Positions 54,578 through 63,506 of a stretch of DNA of 64,000 nt are shown in pieces (position 1 is the first letter of the stretch; each line of letters starts with the position of its first letter). The stretch is from Prevotella lacticifex (GTDB taxonomy: Bacteria > Bacteroidota > Bacteroidia > Bacteroidales > Bacteroidaceae): positions 357,228-421,227 of the forward strand of contig NZ_BPTV01000002.1 in NCBI RefSeq assembly GCF_019973375.1, written 5' to 3'. Both the position numbers and the translations under genes were made by a program. A model generated the notes under the pieces. It saw nothing but the letters and a program-made list of their open reading frames with translations, did no database searches and was not told the DNA's origin.

Positions 54578-54856
54578 TCAGTTCATCACGCCCGGGTATG
54601 CTTTTTCAAACTTTATTATGCTGTCCTTTGGGAAACAGATCTTGCACGGATGGAGTCCAATCTCCATGGCGTCAGGTATTGTTATCTCGCCCAGTTCACC
54701 GTCGCAGTCGCTAAGTCCCTTGCACTGAGGTGTCCGGTGGAATGCATCACCCTTCAGCCCCGTGCAGATATATACGCTGGTAGGCTGTTTGGTCGATGCA
54801 CATCCACAGAGGAGTAACAAGCTCAAGATCAATATGTTTCTACGTTTCAAGGACAT
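54578..54856 (-). CDS. Small lipoprotein
   Basis: 92 residues from ATG 54856, which shares a base with the fcl stop (TAATG). Lipobox LLLCGCAS. The mature part has Cys residues in HRTPQCKGLSDCDGELG and HPCKICFPKD, probably disulfide or metal sites; the latter half resembles a small HxxxxC...CxxC surface module. Function unknown. Co-transcribed with fcl. Confidence 0.72.
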   Translation of the reverse strand: MSLKRRNILILSLLLLCGCASTKQPTSVYICTGLKGDAFHRTPQCKGLSDCDGELGEITIPDAMEIGLHPCKICFPKDSIIKFEKAYPGVMN

Positions 54857-56064
54857 TATTCTTTCAGTGAGTTCTGGTACCACCGATACAGTTTCTCTAC
54901 GCCCTCCTCAATCTCGACCTTATGATGCCATCCGAGGCTATGGAGTTTCGAGACATCGATGAGTTTCCGCGGGGTGCCGTTAGGTTTCGACTTATCCCAT
55001 GCCAGTTCGCCCTCGAAACCCACTGTGCGTATGACGAGGTTGGCTATCTCCTTGATAGTCATTTCCTTTCCGGTTCCGACGTTGATATGGCAGTTGCGAA
55101 TTTCTCCGAGCGAAGGTATTGCCCCACCCCGTCCTTCGGAGTTGTTGCGGTTCACCTCACCGTCGGTTCGTACGCCATAGAATACGCTCGAATATTTCTC
55201 TATACCAATAATATCGGAGAAGTCGACATTAAGCAGGATATGCACTGATGCATCGGCCATATCCTCACTCCACAAGAACTCTCTCAGCGGTGATCCGTCG
55301 CCCCAGAGAGTCACCTTATTATTCTCTATGCCGTAGTAAGCTAAAGCCTTGAGAATGCGGTCTTTATCGCTGTTTCCGTCAACATTTCCGTCGCCGACGA
55401 TTTCCTGTAGTTTAGCCGGTGGATTTATCGGCCGTTTGTTCATGTCGACCCGGATAGCATCCCAGTTGTCGTCGTGGATGAGTTTCGAGAGATAAACCTT
55501 TCGCATCATTGCCGGCAGTACGTGACTGTTCTCAAGATGGAAGTTATCGTTAGGCCCGTAGAGGTTTGTCGGCATCACGGCGATGTAATTGGTGCCATAC
55601 TGCAAATTGTAGCTTTCGCACATTTTCAGTCCCGCAATCTTTGCTATGGCATATTCCTCATTGGTGTATTCGAGGGGCGAAGTAAGCAGAGCATCCTCCT
55701 TCATCGGTTGTGGCGCATTCTTAGGGTAGATGCACGTAGAGCCGAGGAAGAGCAGTTTTTTCACATGATGCTTATACGCCTGTTCTATCACGTTACACTG
55801 GATCTTCATGTTCTGCATGATGAAGTCGGCGCGATAGAGCGAGTTGGCCATTATTCCTCCCACGAACGCAGCCGCGAGAACGACGGAGTCGGGGTTCTCC
55901 TCGTCGAAGAATTTCTTCACTGCCAGTTGGTCAGTGAGGTCGAGTTCCTTATGTGTGCGACCTACAAGATTATTGTAGCCGCGTTGTTTCAAGTTATTCC
56001 AAATCGCCGAGCCCACAAGTCCGTGGTGTCCGGCAACGTAAATCTTCGAATTCTTACTAAGCAT
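54856..56064 (-). CDS. fcl: GDP-L-fucose synthase
   Basis: 402 residues from ATG 56064 (MLSKNSKIYVAGHHG). The frame is open to 56118, but that extension is read from the upstream repeat. It makes GDP-L-fucose from GDP-4-keto-6-deoxymannose with NADPH, epimerising then reducing. Rossmann motif GHHGLVG, catalytic YAIAK (YxxxK) and Ser in LGSTCIYP. It is longer than usual (about 310-360): one extra segment (KLQEIVGDGNVDGNSDKDRI) is normal for Bacteroidetes, another (about 285-315, TDGEVNRNNSEGRGGAIPSL) looks like an inserted repeat. Pathway partner gmd lies just upstream. Confidence 0.9.
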   Translation of the reverse strand: MLSKNSKIYVAGHHGLVGSAIWNNLKQRGYNNLVGRTHKELDLTDQLAVKKFFDEENPDSVVLAAAFVGGIMANSLYRADFIMQNMKIQCNVIEQAYKHHVKKLLFLGSTCIYPKNAPQPMKEDALLTSPLEYTNEEYAIAKIAGLKMCESYNLQYGTNYIAVMPTNLYGPNDNFHLENSHVLPAMMRKVYLSKLIHDDNWDAIRVDMNKRPINPPAKLQEIVGDGNVDGNSDKDRILKALAYYGIENNKVTLWGDGSPLREFLWSEDMADASVHILLNVDFSDIIGIEKYSSVFYGVRTDGEVNRNNSEGRGGAIPSLGEIRNCHINVGTGKEMTIKEIANLVIRTVGFEGELAWDKSKPNGTPRKLIDVSKLHSLGWHHKVEIEEGVEKLYRWYQNSLKE

Positions 56065-56070
56065 AATCTG

Positions 56071-56367
56071 AAGACCCTCTAAATCCCCCTTAGGGGGACT
56101 TGGTGTTACCCAAGACATGATTTGAGGGTCGTTTTAATTTTATTAAGACCCTCTAAATCCCCCTTAGGGGGACTTGGTGTTACCCAAGACACGATTTGAG
56201 GGTCGTTTTAATTTTATTAAGACCCTCTAAATCCCCCTTAGGGGGGACTTGGTGTTACCCAAGACACGATTTGAGGGTCGTTTTAATTTTATTAAGACCC
56301 TCTAAATCCCCCTTAGGGGGACTTGGTGTTACCCAAGACATGATTTGAGGGTCGTGTTAATCTTATT
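56071..56367. repeat. 74-bp tandem repeat, 4 copies
   Basis: Units start at 56071, 56145, 56219 and 56294 with AAGACCCTCTAAATCCCCCT, each containing the palindrome TCCCCCTTAGGGGGA. They differ at a few bases. They fill the gap between fcl and the DUF559 gene, and the fourth overlaps the 3' end of that gene. Confidence 0.92.
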
Positions 56368-56721
56368 ATATGTATTTTTTATATCGTAAAGTACCTCTTC
56401 GTTAGTGAAGCGGAGAACTTTGAAGCCTTGCAACTCAAGCCACGCCTGACGAGCAGCATCATCATCTATTTGTCTTGGCTCGGAATGGTATCCGCCATCA
56501 ACCTCTATGATAAGTTTTTTCTCTAAGCAAATGAAATCAACGATATACATTCCGATAATGTATTGTCTTCGGAATTTAACGCCAAGAGAGCCTCCTTTGA
56601 GAAATGTCCATAAAACATTCTCAGCCTCTGTCATATTATTGCGGTTTTCTTTGGCAAATTGCTTAAGCAGACCATAATAATACGGATCGGCCAATTGTGG
56701 ATATGGACTTTTCCCCTTCAT
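56329..56721 (-). CDS. DUF559 endonuclease-like protein
   Basis: 130 residues from ATG 56721 (MKGKSPYPQLADPYYYG); 56742 is an alternative. DUF559 proteins have a Vsr/PD-(D/E)xK-type nuclease fold: NNMTEAENVLWTFLKG, GVKFRRQYIIGMYIVDFICLEKKLIIEVDGGYH (D...E-x-D), then FKVLRFTNEEVL. The last eight residues (TTLKSCLG) and stop are encoded by the 74-bp repeat, and an inverted copy of the repeat lies on the other side. It interrupts the manC-gmd-fcl block. Confidence 0.85.
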   Translation of the reverse strand: MKGKSPYPQLADPYYYGLLKQFAKENRNNMTEAENVLWTFLKGGSLGVKFRRQYIIGMYIVDFICLEKKLIIEVDGGYHSEPRQIDDDAARQAWLELQGFKVLRFTNEEVLYDIKNTYNKINTTLKSCLG

Positions 56722-56782
56722 AGAACAGGCTGATTGTAGCAAGAATCTTATAATAGTCTATATAGCTTTTCGGTGGGCTCAA

Positions 56783-56812
56783 AGTCCCCCTAAGGGGGAT
56801 TTAGAGGGTCTT
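56783..56812. repeat. Inverted partial copy of the 74-bp repeat
   Basis: AGTCCCCCTAAGGGGGATTT and the following AGAGGGTCTT are the reverse complement of the start of the 74-bp unit. It abuts the gmd stop codon, so the DUF559 gene is bracketed by inverted copies. Confidence 0.88.
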
Positions 56813-57907
56813 CTACTTGACGATTCCTTTCTCAAGATATTCCTCAAGGTTCACTCGAACTTTAGCAGCGGCATCGTCGGCAGCAACTTTCTTCATATCG
56901 CTGTCGACCATAATCTTTACGAGCTCCTCAAAGCTGGTCTTGTTTGGATTCCAGTTCAGCTGCGCCTTTGCCTTTGTCGGGTCACCCCAGAGGTTTACGA
57001 CATCTGTGGGACGGTAGAAATCGGGCGACACCTCGACGAGCACCTTTCCCGTGGCCTTGTCGATGCCTTTCTCGTCAGCCCCTTCGCCCTTCCACTCCAG
57101 CTCGATGCCCACATCGTGGAAAGCGAGAGTGGCAAACTCACGTACGGTGTGCTGCACGCCCGTAGCAATAACGAAATCGTCGGGTTTGTCGTTCTGCAGA
57201 ATCAGCCACATACACTCCACGTAATCCTTGGCGTAACCCCAGTCGCGGCGGCTTGAGAGGTTGCCGAGGAAGAGTTTATCCTGTTTTCCCTGCTTGATAC
57301 GTGCGGCAGCAAGGGTAATTTTCCGCGTTACGAACGTCTCACCTCTGCGCTCACTCTCATGATTGAAGAGTATGCCGTTGCATGCGAACATATTGTATGC
57401 GTCGCGATATTCCTTAACAATCCAGAAACCGTACTGCTTGGCTACAGCGTAGGGACTGTATGGATGGAACGGTGTGTTCTCGTTCTGAGGCACTTCCTCC
57501 ACCTTTCCGTAGAGTTCCGAAGTGGAAGCCTGATAAATACGGCAGGAGTCGGTGAGACCGCACACGCGTACAGCCTCCAGGATGCGCAACACGCCGACAG
57601 CGTCGACATCAGCGGTGAACTCCGGTGAGTCGAACGACACCTGCACATGGCTCTGGGCCGCAAGATTATATATTTCGGTCGGTCTCACCTTGTCGATGAC
57701 ACCTACTATCGACATCGAGTCGCCGAGGTCGGCATAATGAAGATGGAAGCCTTTCTGTCCCTCCAGATGGGCTATGCGCGGTCTGAAGTCGACCGACGAC
57801 CGCCTAATGATGCCATGCACGTCATAGCCTTTCGAGAGGAGGAGCTCCGAGAGGTAGCTTCCGTCCTGTCCTGTGACACCAGTGATGAGTGCAACTTTTC
57901 TTTCCAT
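56813..57907 (-). CDS. gmd: GDP-mannose 4,6-dehydratase
   Basis: 364 residues, normal length. Converts GDP-mannose to GDP-4-keto-6-deoxymannose, the substrate of Fcl. NADP-binding GVTGQDGSY, catalytic YAVAK (YxxxK) and [14 protein letters not shown] with the Thr/Ser-Glu pair, and the [17 protein letters not shown] block. Second step of GDP-fucose synthesis between manC and fcl, all on the minus strand. Confidence 0.95.
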   Translation of the reverse strand: MERKVALITGVTGQDGSYLSELLLSKGYDVHGIIRRSSVDFRPRIAHLEGQKGFHLHYADLGDSMSIVGVIDKVRPTEIYNLAAQSHVQVSFDSPEFTADVDAVGVLRILEAVRVCGLTDSCRIYQASTSELYGKVEEVPQNENTPFHPYSPYAVAKQYGFWIVKEYRDAYNMFACNGILFNHESERRGETFVTRKITLAAARIKQGKQDKLFLGNLSSRRDWGYAKDYVECMWLILQNDKPDDFVIATGVQHTVREFATLAFHDVGIELEWKGEGADEKGIDKATGKVLVEVSPDFYRPTDVVNLWGDPTKAKAQLNWNPNKTSFEELVKIMVDSDMKKVAADDAAAKVRVNLEEYLEKGIVK

Positions 57908-57967
57908 TTCTCAGTGAATGTCTATTTCGAGTTATAATATTGTTTTGGCGGGTGACCGCCACGATAT

Positions 57968-59023
57968 TTAATTTTCGTTAGAGAACTGCTTAATACGCTG
58001 TTCCTCCGACAGTTTGCATATCAGCAGCACACCGTCGTGCTCAGCCACGATATATCCGTCAAGTCCCTGAACGACAACCTTTTTCGCGCTCTGTACGTTG
58101 ATGATTGAATTCTTCGTGTCGTAAACATCGACTTTCGAGCTGATGACGGCATTGCCATAGAGGTCCTTCTTACTCTGAATGAGCAGTGAGCCCCACGTTC
58201 CAAGGTCACTCCATCCGAAGCTTGCCGGACAGACGTAAATCTCGTCGGCCTTCTCCATGATGGCATAGTCGACGGAGATATTCTCACAATCGGGATAAAC
58301 CTCATTGATGACGGCCTGCTCCTCCGGTGTTCCGAGCTTGTCGCGAATCTTGTCGAAGATACGTGCTATCGATGGCTCGTAGACGCGGAAAGCATTGATA
58401 ATCGTCGATGCGCTCCAGATGAATATTCCCGAGTTCCACAGGAAGTTACGCTGCTGGATGTACTTTATTGCCACATCGAGGGCAGGTTTTTCCCTGAATT
58501 TCACCACACGGAAAATCTCCTTGTTGCGTGCGCACGGTGCCGACAGGTCGGCCTCAATGTATCCGTAGCCGGTTTCGGGCCTTGTAGGCTTCATGCCAAG
58601 AGTTACAATAGCGTCGCTCTCGCCGGTGAACTTCAGGCACTGCGCTACGACACGGCGGAACTCCACCGGGTCGGTGACGAGATGGTCGCTCGGTGCCACA
58701 ACGATATTTGCTTTCGGGTCCATGGCCTTTATCCTCCAGCTCACATAAGCGATGCACGGGGCGGTATTGCGGCGGCACGGTTCCTTGAGAATATTGTTCT
58801 CAGGAATTTCCGGCAGCTGTTCGTGGACCAGTTTGGCGTATCTCTCATTGGTCACGACCCATACGTTCTCCGGACTACATATTCCTTCAAAACGGTCATA
58901 GGTCAACTGGAAAAGCGTACGTCCGACGCCTAACACATCAATAAACTGCTTTGGCAACTCGGCAGTGCTCATCGGCCAGAAACGACTGCCTACGCCGCCG
59001 GCCATTATTACGAGGTGATTCAT
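57968..59023 (-). CDS. manC: Mannose-1-phosphate guanylyltransferase
   Basis: 351 residues, single-domain form without the C-terminal isomerase. Makes GDP-mannose from GTP and mannose-1-phosphate. Pyrophosphorylase signature MAGGVGSRFWPMS with PKQF, then VVAPSDHLV and NSGIFIWSAS, ending in the left-handed beta-helix tail. First step of the GDP-fucose block. Confidence 0.93.
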   Translation of the reverse strand: MNHLVIMAGGVGSRFWPMSTAELPKQFIDVLGVGRTLFQLTYDRFEGICSPENVWVVTNERYAKLVHEQLPEIPENNILKEPCRRNTAPCIAYVSWRIKAMDPKANIVVAPSDHLVTDPVEFRRVVAQCLKFTGESDAIVTLGMKPTRPETGYGYIEADLSAPCARNKEIFRVVKFREKPALDVAIKYIQQRNFLWNSGIFIWSASTIINAFRVYEPSIARIFDKIRDKLGTPEEQAVINEVYPDCENISVDYAIMEKADEIYVCPASFGWSDLGTWGSLLIQSKKDLYGNAVISSKVDVYDTKNSIINVQSAKKVVVQGLDGYIVAEHDGVLLICKLSEEQRIKQFSNEN

Positions 59024-59053
59024 ATTTCCTTTTTATTCAACTGATAAGTGTGG

Positions 59054-59061
59054 CAAAGTTA
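59054..59061 (-). promoter_or_regulatory. -7 box upstream of manC
   Basis: Minus-strand TAACTTTG 30 nt before the manC start. The -33 half is not clear. Confidence 0.45.
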
Positions 59062-59128
59062 ATAAAAAAAAACAAAAAGATGGCATCATCTGTCACCTTT
59101 TTGTTTTTTTATATGTTCAACCGTTTGA

Positions 59129-60625
59129 TTATGCCTGCTCAGCGACTTTCAGCAGTTTCTTCCAGCGCTCATAGGCTTCGAGATACTTGTCTCTGTTCTT
59201 TGCGTCAGGCTCTACGACGGCAAGCTTCTTCAGGGTGCCGAATGCCTCATCATTGTCCTTGTATAGTCCGCACCCCATCCCAGCAGCCTTGGCGGCTCCG
59301 GCAGCGCCATCGGTGTCGTAAAGTTCTATTGTTGCTCCACTGACACTTGCGAGGGTATCGCAGAACAGCGGACTGAGGAACATATTGGCATGACCGGCAT
59401 GTATCTTCCTGATATCCATGCCCATAGCCTTCATTATCTCCATGCCGTAGCAGAACGAGAATACTATGCCCTCCTGAGCGGCACGAACGATGTGGGCCCG
59501 GTTGTGCTTGTTGAAATTCAGGCCATGGATGGAGCAGTTCACCTCCTTGTTTTCCAGCACCCTCTCTGCACCGTTGCCAAACGGTATAACTGTCACTCCG
59601 TCAGCACCTATGGGCACCGTGGCCGCAAGGTCGTTCATCTCGGGGTACGACAGGTCGGGAACCACATTGCGGTGCACCCATGCGTTGAGGATGCCCGTGC
59701 CGTTGATGCAGAGCAGGACGCCGAGACGGTTGGTATCGGTAGTATAGTTTACATGGGCGAAAGTATTCACCCTCGATTTCGGGTCGTAGTTGACATCGCC
59801 GAGAACGCCGTACACTACCCCACTCGTTCCTGCCGTCGAAGCTATCTCGCCGGGGTTAAAGACGTTGAGCGACACTGCGTTATTAGGCTGATCACCAGCA
59901 CGATACGACACAGGAGTGCCCTCCTTCAGTCCGAGTTCCTCAGCGGCAGCCGCCGTCACACGTCCCTGGACGCTGAACGTAGGCACCACATCGGGCAGCA
60001 GACTCTCGTCGAAACCGAAGTAGTCGAGGAGGAATTTGGCTGTCTTTTTATCCTTAAAATCCCACGCGATACCCTCCGAGAGGCCTTCAATAGTGGTCGT
60101 TATATCGCCCGTAAGCTTCATGGCGATATAGTCGCCGGGCAGCATAACCTTGTATATCTTAGAATATAGTTCGGGCTCATTGTCCTTCACCCACGCAAGC
60201 TTGGCGAGGGTGAAATTGCCCGGCGAGTTCAGCAGATGACCGAGACAGCGGTCGGCACCCAACTCGTTGAAAGCTTTCTCGCCATAGCCAACGGCACGTG
60301 AGTCGCACCAGATGATGCTTGGGCGCAGCACGTTCTTATCCTTGTCGACACACACCAGCCCGTGCATCTGGTACGAGATGCCTATGGCCACCACGTCGTC
60401 GGCGGTGGCGCCAGTGCGCTTCATGATGTCGGCCAACGACCGCTTGGCGTTATCCCACCACATCTGAGGGTCCTGCTCGGCCCATCCGGCCTTGACAGCG
60501 GTTATAGGAGCCTCACTTTCAGGATAATGGGCATCGGCAGCCACCACACCCGTAGCGGCATCAACAAGGGACGCTTTCACACTGCTGCTCCCGACATCGA
60601 GTCCTAATAAATATCTTTTAGACAT
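59129..60625 (-). CDS. xylB: Xylulokinase (FGGY family)
   Basis: 498 residues. Phosphorylates D-xylulose to D-xylulose-5-phosphate with ATP. N-terminal LLGLDVGSSSVKASLVDA phosphate loop, ISYQMHGLVCVD with the substrate-contacting MHG, and C-terminal ATP-binding ELYDTDGAAGAAKAAGMGCG. No xylose isomerase gene is adjacent in the window. It lies about 105 nt upstream of manC on the same strand. Confidence 0.9.
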   Translation of the reverse strand: MSKRYLLGLDVGSSSVKASLVDAATGVVAADAHYPESEAPITAVKAGWAEQDPQMWWDNAKRSLADIMKRTGATADDVVAIGISYQMHGLVCVDKDKNVLRPSIIWCDSRAVGYGEKAFNELGADRCLGHLLNSPGNFTLAKLAWVKDNEPELYSKIYKVMLPGDYIAMKLTGDITTTIEGLSEGIAWDFKDKKTAKFLLDYFGFDESLLPDVVPTFSVQGRVTAAAAEELGLKEGTPVSYRAGDQPNNAVSLNVFNPGEIASTAGTSGVVYGVLGDVNYDPKSRVNTFAHVNYTTDTNRLGVLLCINGTGILNAWVHRNVVPDLSYPEMNDLAATVPIGADGVTVIPFGNGAERVLENKEVNCSIHGLNFNKHNRAHIVRAAQEGIVFSFCYGMEIMKAMGMDIRKIHAGHANMFLSPLFCDTLASVSGATIELYDTDGAAGAAKAAGMGCGLYKDNDEAFGTLKKLAVVEPDAKNRDKYLEAYERWKKLLKVAEQA

Positions 60626-60745
60626 AGAAATAAGTAGTTATTTGGTTAAGTAATTAAGTTGTTTTAATCAGTTTTAGAGTTGAGTTAGCAGAAAAATAAT
60701 ACGAGAGAGCGAGAAGATTAGATACAACTTCGAAGGCACCGTCAC

Positions 60746-61066
60746 TCAAAAGAGGCTCAGACTCCGGTCCTCGACCTTCTTCGTTTTTTCCTCATTAGTG
60801 TCAGAGAATTTCAGGCGGAGCTCCTTCACGGCTTTCGACCTCGTATTCAGCCGATAAGTGGCGTACCCCACTTTCTCCACCGTATCGTCGGAGCGGCGGC
60901 TGTGGTAGGTCAGATAGCGTTGCACGGCCCGGCTGATAGTCTCCTTACTTTCAGTATCGAAAAAGGAATTGCGGGCGTTGAAAACGTGGCGCGCAATCTT
61001 GCGTACAGAAAGTCCGCTGTCGCCGGCCTCCTGCAACACAATGAATATATCCTTCTCGTACTTCAT
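60746..61066 (-). CDS. Small winged-helix-like protein
   Basis: 106 residues: KDIFIVLQEAGDSGLSVRKI with ARHVFNARNSFFDTESKETI looks like a winged-helix DNA-binding domain, then a basic helical tail. Not assigned to a named family. Lies between xylB and the DUF2582 gene. Confidence 0.65.
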   Translation of the reverse strand: MKYEKDIFIVLQEAGDSGLSVRKIARHVFNARNSFFDTESKETISRAVQRYLTYHSRRSDDTVEKVGYATYRLNTRSKAVKELRLKFSDTNEEKTKKVEDRSLSLF

Positions 61067-61091
61067 ATTTATCTTCCAAACATATTGTAAG

Positions 61092-61134
61092 AAAAAAAAG
61101 AGCTCGTCCCTATAACCAGAACGGCTCTTTTTTT
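61092..61134. terminator. Bidirectional terminator
   Basis: A run of eight A with GAGC at 61092-61103 pairs with GCTC and seven T at 61124-61134, a U-tailed hairpin in both directions. It ends the DUF2582 transcript (minus strand). Confidence 0.75.
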
Positions 61135-61163
61135 ATCTTCTTGCAAAAGATGCTGACGCGAGG

Positions 61164-61448
61164 TTAAGCGAGTGTTACCTTGCCGTCCTCATCCTTGATC
61201 TTGCCCTCCTTGAAGAGCCATCCAATACCAACGAGGACCTCATCCTCAGAGATATTTTCATTCTTTGCAATCTCAGCAACTGTCAGAGGTCCCTGAGCAG
61301 CAGCAAGAGCCTGATAAACATCACCAGCCTTTGAACCGGCGTTTGCCCATGTCAACTCGACAGCCTTTACAGCTTTCTTTGCGGCAGTCTTTCTTGGAGC
61401 AGCCTTGCGAGCTGTCGTTGTCGTTGCTTTTGTTCTCTTCTCTGTCAT
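61164..61448 (-). CDS. DUF2582 winged-helix protein
   Basis: 94 residues: a Lys/Ala-rich, histone-like N-terminal tail (TTTARKAAPRKTAAKKAVKA) and a C-terminal winged helix (GDVYQALAAAQGPLTVAEIA; EDEVLVGIGWLFKEGKI). The basic tail suggests non-specific DNA binding; common in Bacteroidetes. Confidence 0.82.
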   Translation of the reverse strand: MTEKRTKATTTTARKAAPRKTAAKKAVKAVELTWANAGSKAGDVYQALAAAQGPLTVAEIAKNENISEDEVLVGIGWLFKEGKIKDEDGKVTLA

Positions 61449-61509
61449 AACTTTACTAATTTTTATTGTATAAATAATATAAAATTATTATTCTTTATTT
61501 GGATTGCTG

Positions 61510-61517
61510 CAAAATTA
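61510..61517 (-). promoter_or_regulatory. -7 box of the DUF2582 gene
   Basis: Minus-strand TAATTTTG, about 61 nt before the start. No clear -33 partner. Confidence 0.35.
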
Positions 61518-61589
61518 ATGAATTTGTTTCAAAAATCAGCATCTAATAATGAATATTATCACAGAAATTTACGACAAAAGCAACATCTG

Positions 61590-63356
61590 TCAATTTTCTT
61601 GATGTAAGTCAACCTTTATTTGCAGTTCGTCGAGCTGTTTCTGGTCGAGTTCGGCCGGAGCGTCGAGCATGACATCACGTCCCGAATTGTTCTTCGGGAA
61701 TGCAATGCAGTCGCGAATGCTGTCGAGACCGGCGAGGATGCTCACGAAGCGGTCGAGACCGAAGGCCAGACCAGCGTGAGGTGGTGCTCCGTACTTGAAG
61801 GCGTTCATAAGGAATCCGAACTGTGCCTCGGCTCTCTCGGGAGTGAATCCGAGCACCTCGAACATCTTCTCCTGCAATTTGGTGTCGTGGATACGCAGCG
61901 ATCCGCCACCCACTTCGATACCGTTGCACACGAAGTCGTAGGCCTTAGCGCGCACGCGCTCCGGATGCTCGTCGAGCAGTGGAATATCGTCGGGATTAGG
62001 CATGGTGAACGGATGGTGGGTAGCCATCAGCCGCTGTTCCTCATCGCTCCACTCGAAGAGTGGGAAGTCGATGATCCACAGGCACTTAAAGGTATTCTTG
62101 TCGCGCAGTCCGAGACGGTCGCCCATCTCCAGACGCAGCGAGCAGAGCTGCACGCGGGTCTTGTTGGCGTTGTCGCCCGAGAGGATGAGCACGAGGTCGC
62201 CGTCGTTGGCGCCCGTCACCTTCTTCACCTCAGCGAGGGTTTCGGCCGAGTAGAACTTGTCGATGGAACTCTTCACGGTGCCATCGGCGTTGTACTTGAT
62301 GTACACGAGGCCCTTGGCGCCAATCTGCGGGCGCTTGACGAAGTCGGTGAGCTCGTTGAGCTGCTTACGGCTGTAGCCGGCACAGCCCGGCACGACGATA
62401 CCGCCGATATATTTGGCCTCATTGAACACCGAGAAGTCGCCCTTGCCGTCGAAGGTGTCCTTCAGTTCGACGAATTCCATACCGAAGCGCAGGTCTGGCT
62501 TGTCGCTGCCGAAACGGCGCATAGCCTCGGCCCATGTCATCTGCTGCAACGGCTTTGGCAGGTCTACACCACGAATCTCCTTGAAGAGCATGCGGCACAT
62601 CTCCTCGAAGAGTCCTATGACATCCTCCTGGTCGACGAACGACATCTCGCAGTCGACCTGGGTGAACTCCGGCTGACGGTCGGCACGCAGGTCCTCGTCG
62701 CGGAAGCACTTCACAATCTGGAAGTAACGGTCCATGCCGGCCACCATGAGCAACTGCTTCAGGGTCTGCGGACTCTGCGGCAGGGCGTAGAACTGACCCG
62801 GATTCATGCGCGAGGGCACAACGAAGTCGCGTGCTCCCTCCGGTGTCGACCCGATGAGCATCGGGGTCTCAATCTCCATAAACTGGCGTGCGTCGAGGAA
62901 GTTACGGATGAGGATTGTCATCCGGTGGCGCAGTTCGAGGTTCTTTCTCACGCATGTGCGGCGCAGGTCGAGATAACGGTATTTCATCCTCAGGTCGTCG
63001 CCGCCGTCGGTATTATCCTCGATGGTGAACGGTGGTGTGAGCGACGGGCTGAGCACGTTGAGTTCCTTGGCCACAATCTCAATGTCGCCGGTAGGCATCT
63101 TGTCGTTCTTGCTCTGGCGCTCGCTGACCGTGCCCTTGACCTGAATGCAATATTCACGTCCAAGGGTGTTGGCCTTCTCAAAGAGAGGCTTGTCCACGGC
63201 TTCGTTGAAAGCCAACTGTGTTATTCCGTAACGGTCGCGGAGGTCGACGAAAGTCATTCCTCCCATCTTACGCAGGCGCTGCACCCATCCGGCGAGGGTT
63301 ACCTCCTTGCCGGCATCGCTGAGTCGCAGCTCTCCACAAGTATTAGTACGATACAT
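61590..63356 (-). CDS. aspS: Aspartyl-tRNA synthetase
   Basis: 588 residues, full bacterial length. Joins aspartate to tRNA-Asp. N-terminal OB anticodon-binding domain ([21 protein letters not shown]), class II motif 2 ([20 protein letters not shown]), the bacterial GAD insertion, and motif 3 ([15 protein letters not shown]). Own promoter upstream. Confidence 0.97.
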   Translation of the reverse strand: MYRTNTCGELRLSDAGKEVTLAGWVQRLRKMGGMTFVDLRDRYGITQLAFNEAVDKPLFEKANTLGREYCIQVKGTVSERQSKNDKMPTGDIEIVAKELNVLSPSLTPPFTIEDNTDGGDDLRMKYRYLDLRRTCVRKNLELRHRMTILIRNFLDARQFMEIETPMLIGSTPEGARDFVVPSRMNPGQFYALPQSPQTLKQLLMVAGMDRYFQIVKCFRDEDLRADRQPEFTQVDCEMSFVDQEDVIGLFEEMCRMLFKEIRGVDLPKPLQQMTWAEAMRRFGSDKPDLRFGMEFVELKDTFDGKGDFSVFNEAKYIGGIVVPGCAGYSRKQLNELTDFVKRPQIGAKGLVYIKYNADGTVKSSIDKFYSAETLAEVKKVTGANDGDLVLILSGDNANKTRVQLCSLRLEMGDRLGLRDKNTFKCLWIIDFPLFEWSDEEQRLMATHHPFTMPNPDDIPLLDEHPERVRAKAYDFVCNGIEVGGGSLRIHDTKLQEKMFEVLGFTPERAEAQFGFLMNAFKYGAPPHAGLAFGLDRFVSILAGLDSIRDCIAFPKNNSGRDVMLDAPAELDQKQLDELQIKVDLHQEN

Positions 63357-63409
63357 ATTATATATATATAATGTATTATTTTATATTCGAATGCTGTCAG
63401 TACAATTTG

Positions 63410-63441
63410 CAAAGGTAGTGATTATTTTCAAGAGGACAAAA
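63410..63441 (-). promoter_or_regulatory. Promoter of aspS
   Basis: Minus-strand TTTTG, 19-nt spacer, TACCTTTG, 53 nt before the aspS start. Confidence 0.7.
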
Positions 63442-63442
63442 T

Positions 63443-63489
63443 AAAAAAACGGAAATAACAAAGCTTAATTTTCTTCTCTGTTATTTCCG
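63443..63489 (-). terminator. Terminator of the DnaJ-family gene
   Basis: Minus-strand CGGAAATAACA ... TGTTATTTCCG, an 11-bp perfect stem followed by seven T. It separates the chaperone gene from the aspS promoter. Confidence 0.85.
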
Positions 63490-63506
63490 CTTACTGCTGA
63501 CAGCCG

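Noticed and set aside
56065..56118. N-terminal extension of fcl (MSWVTPSPPKG...)
   Set aside because: It is translated from the 74-bp repeat; the Rossmann fold begins properly at the ATG 56064.
61620..63371. 583-residue + strand frame opposite aspS
   Set aside because: It is a shadow of the GC-rich aspS gene; composition (Val/Leu/His/Glu-rich) has no family features.
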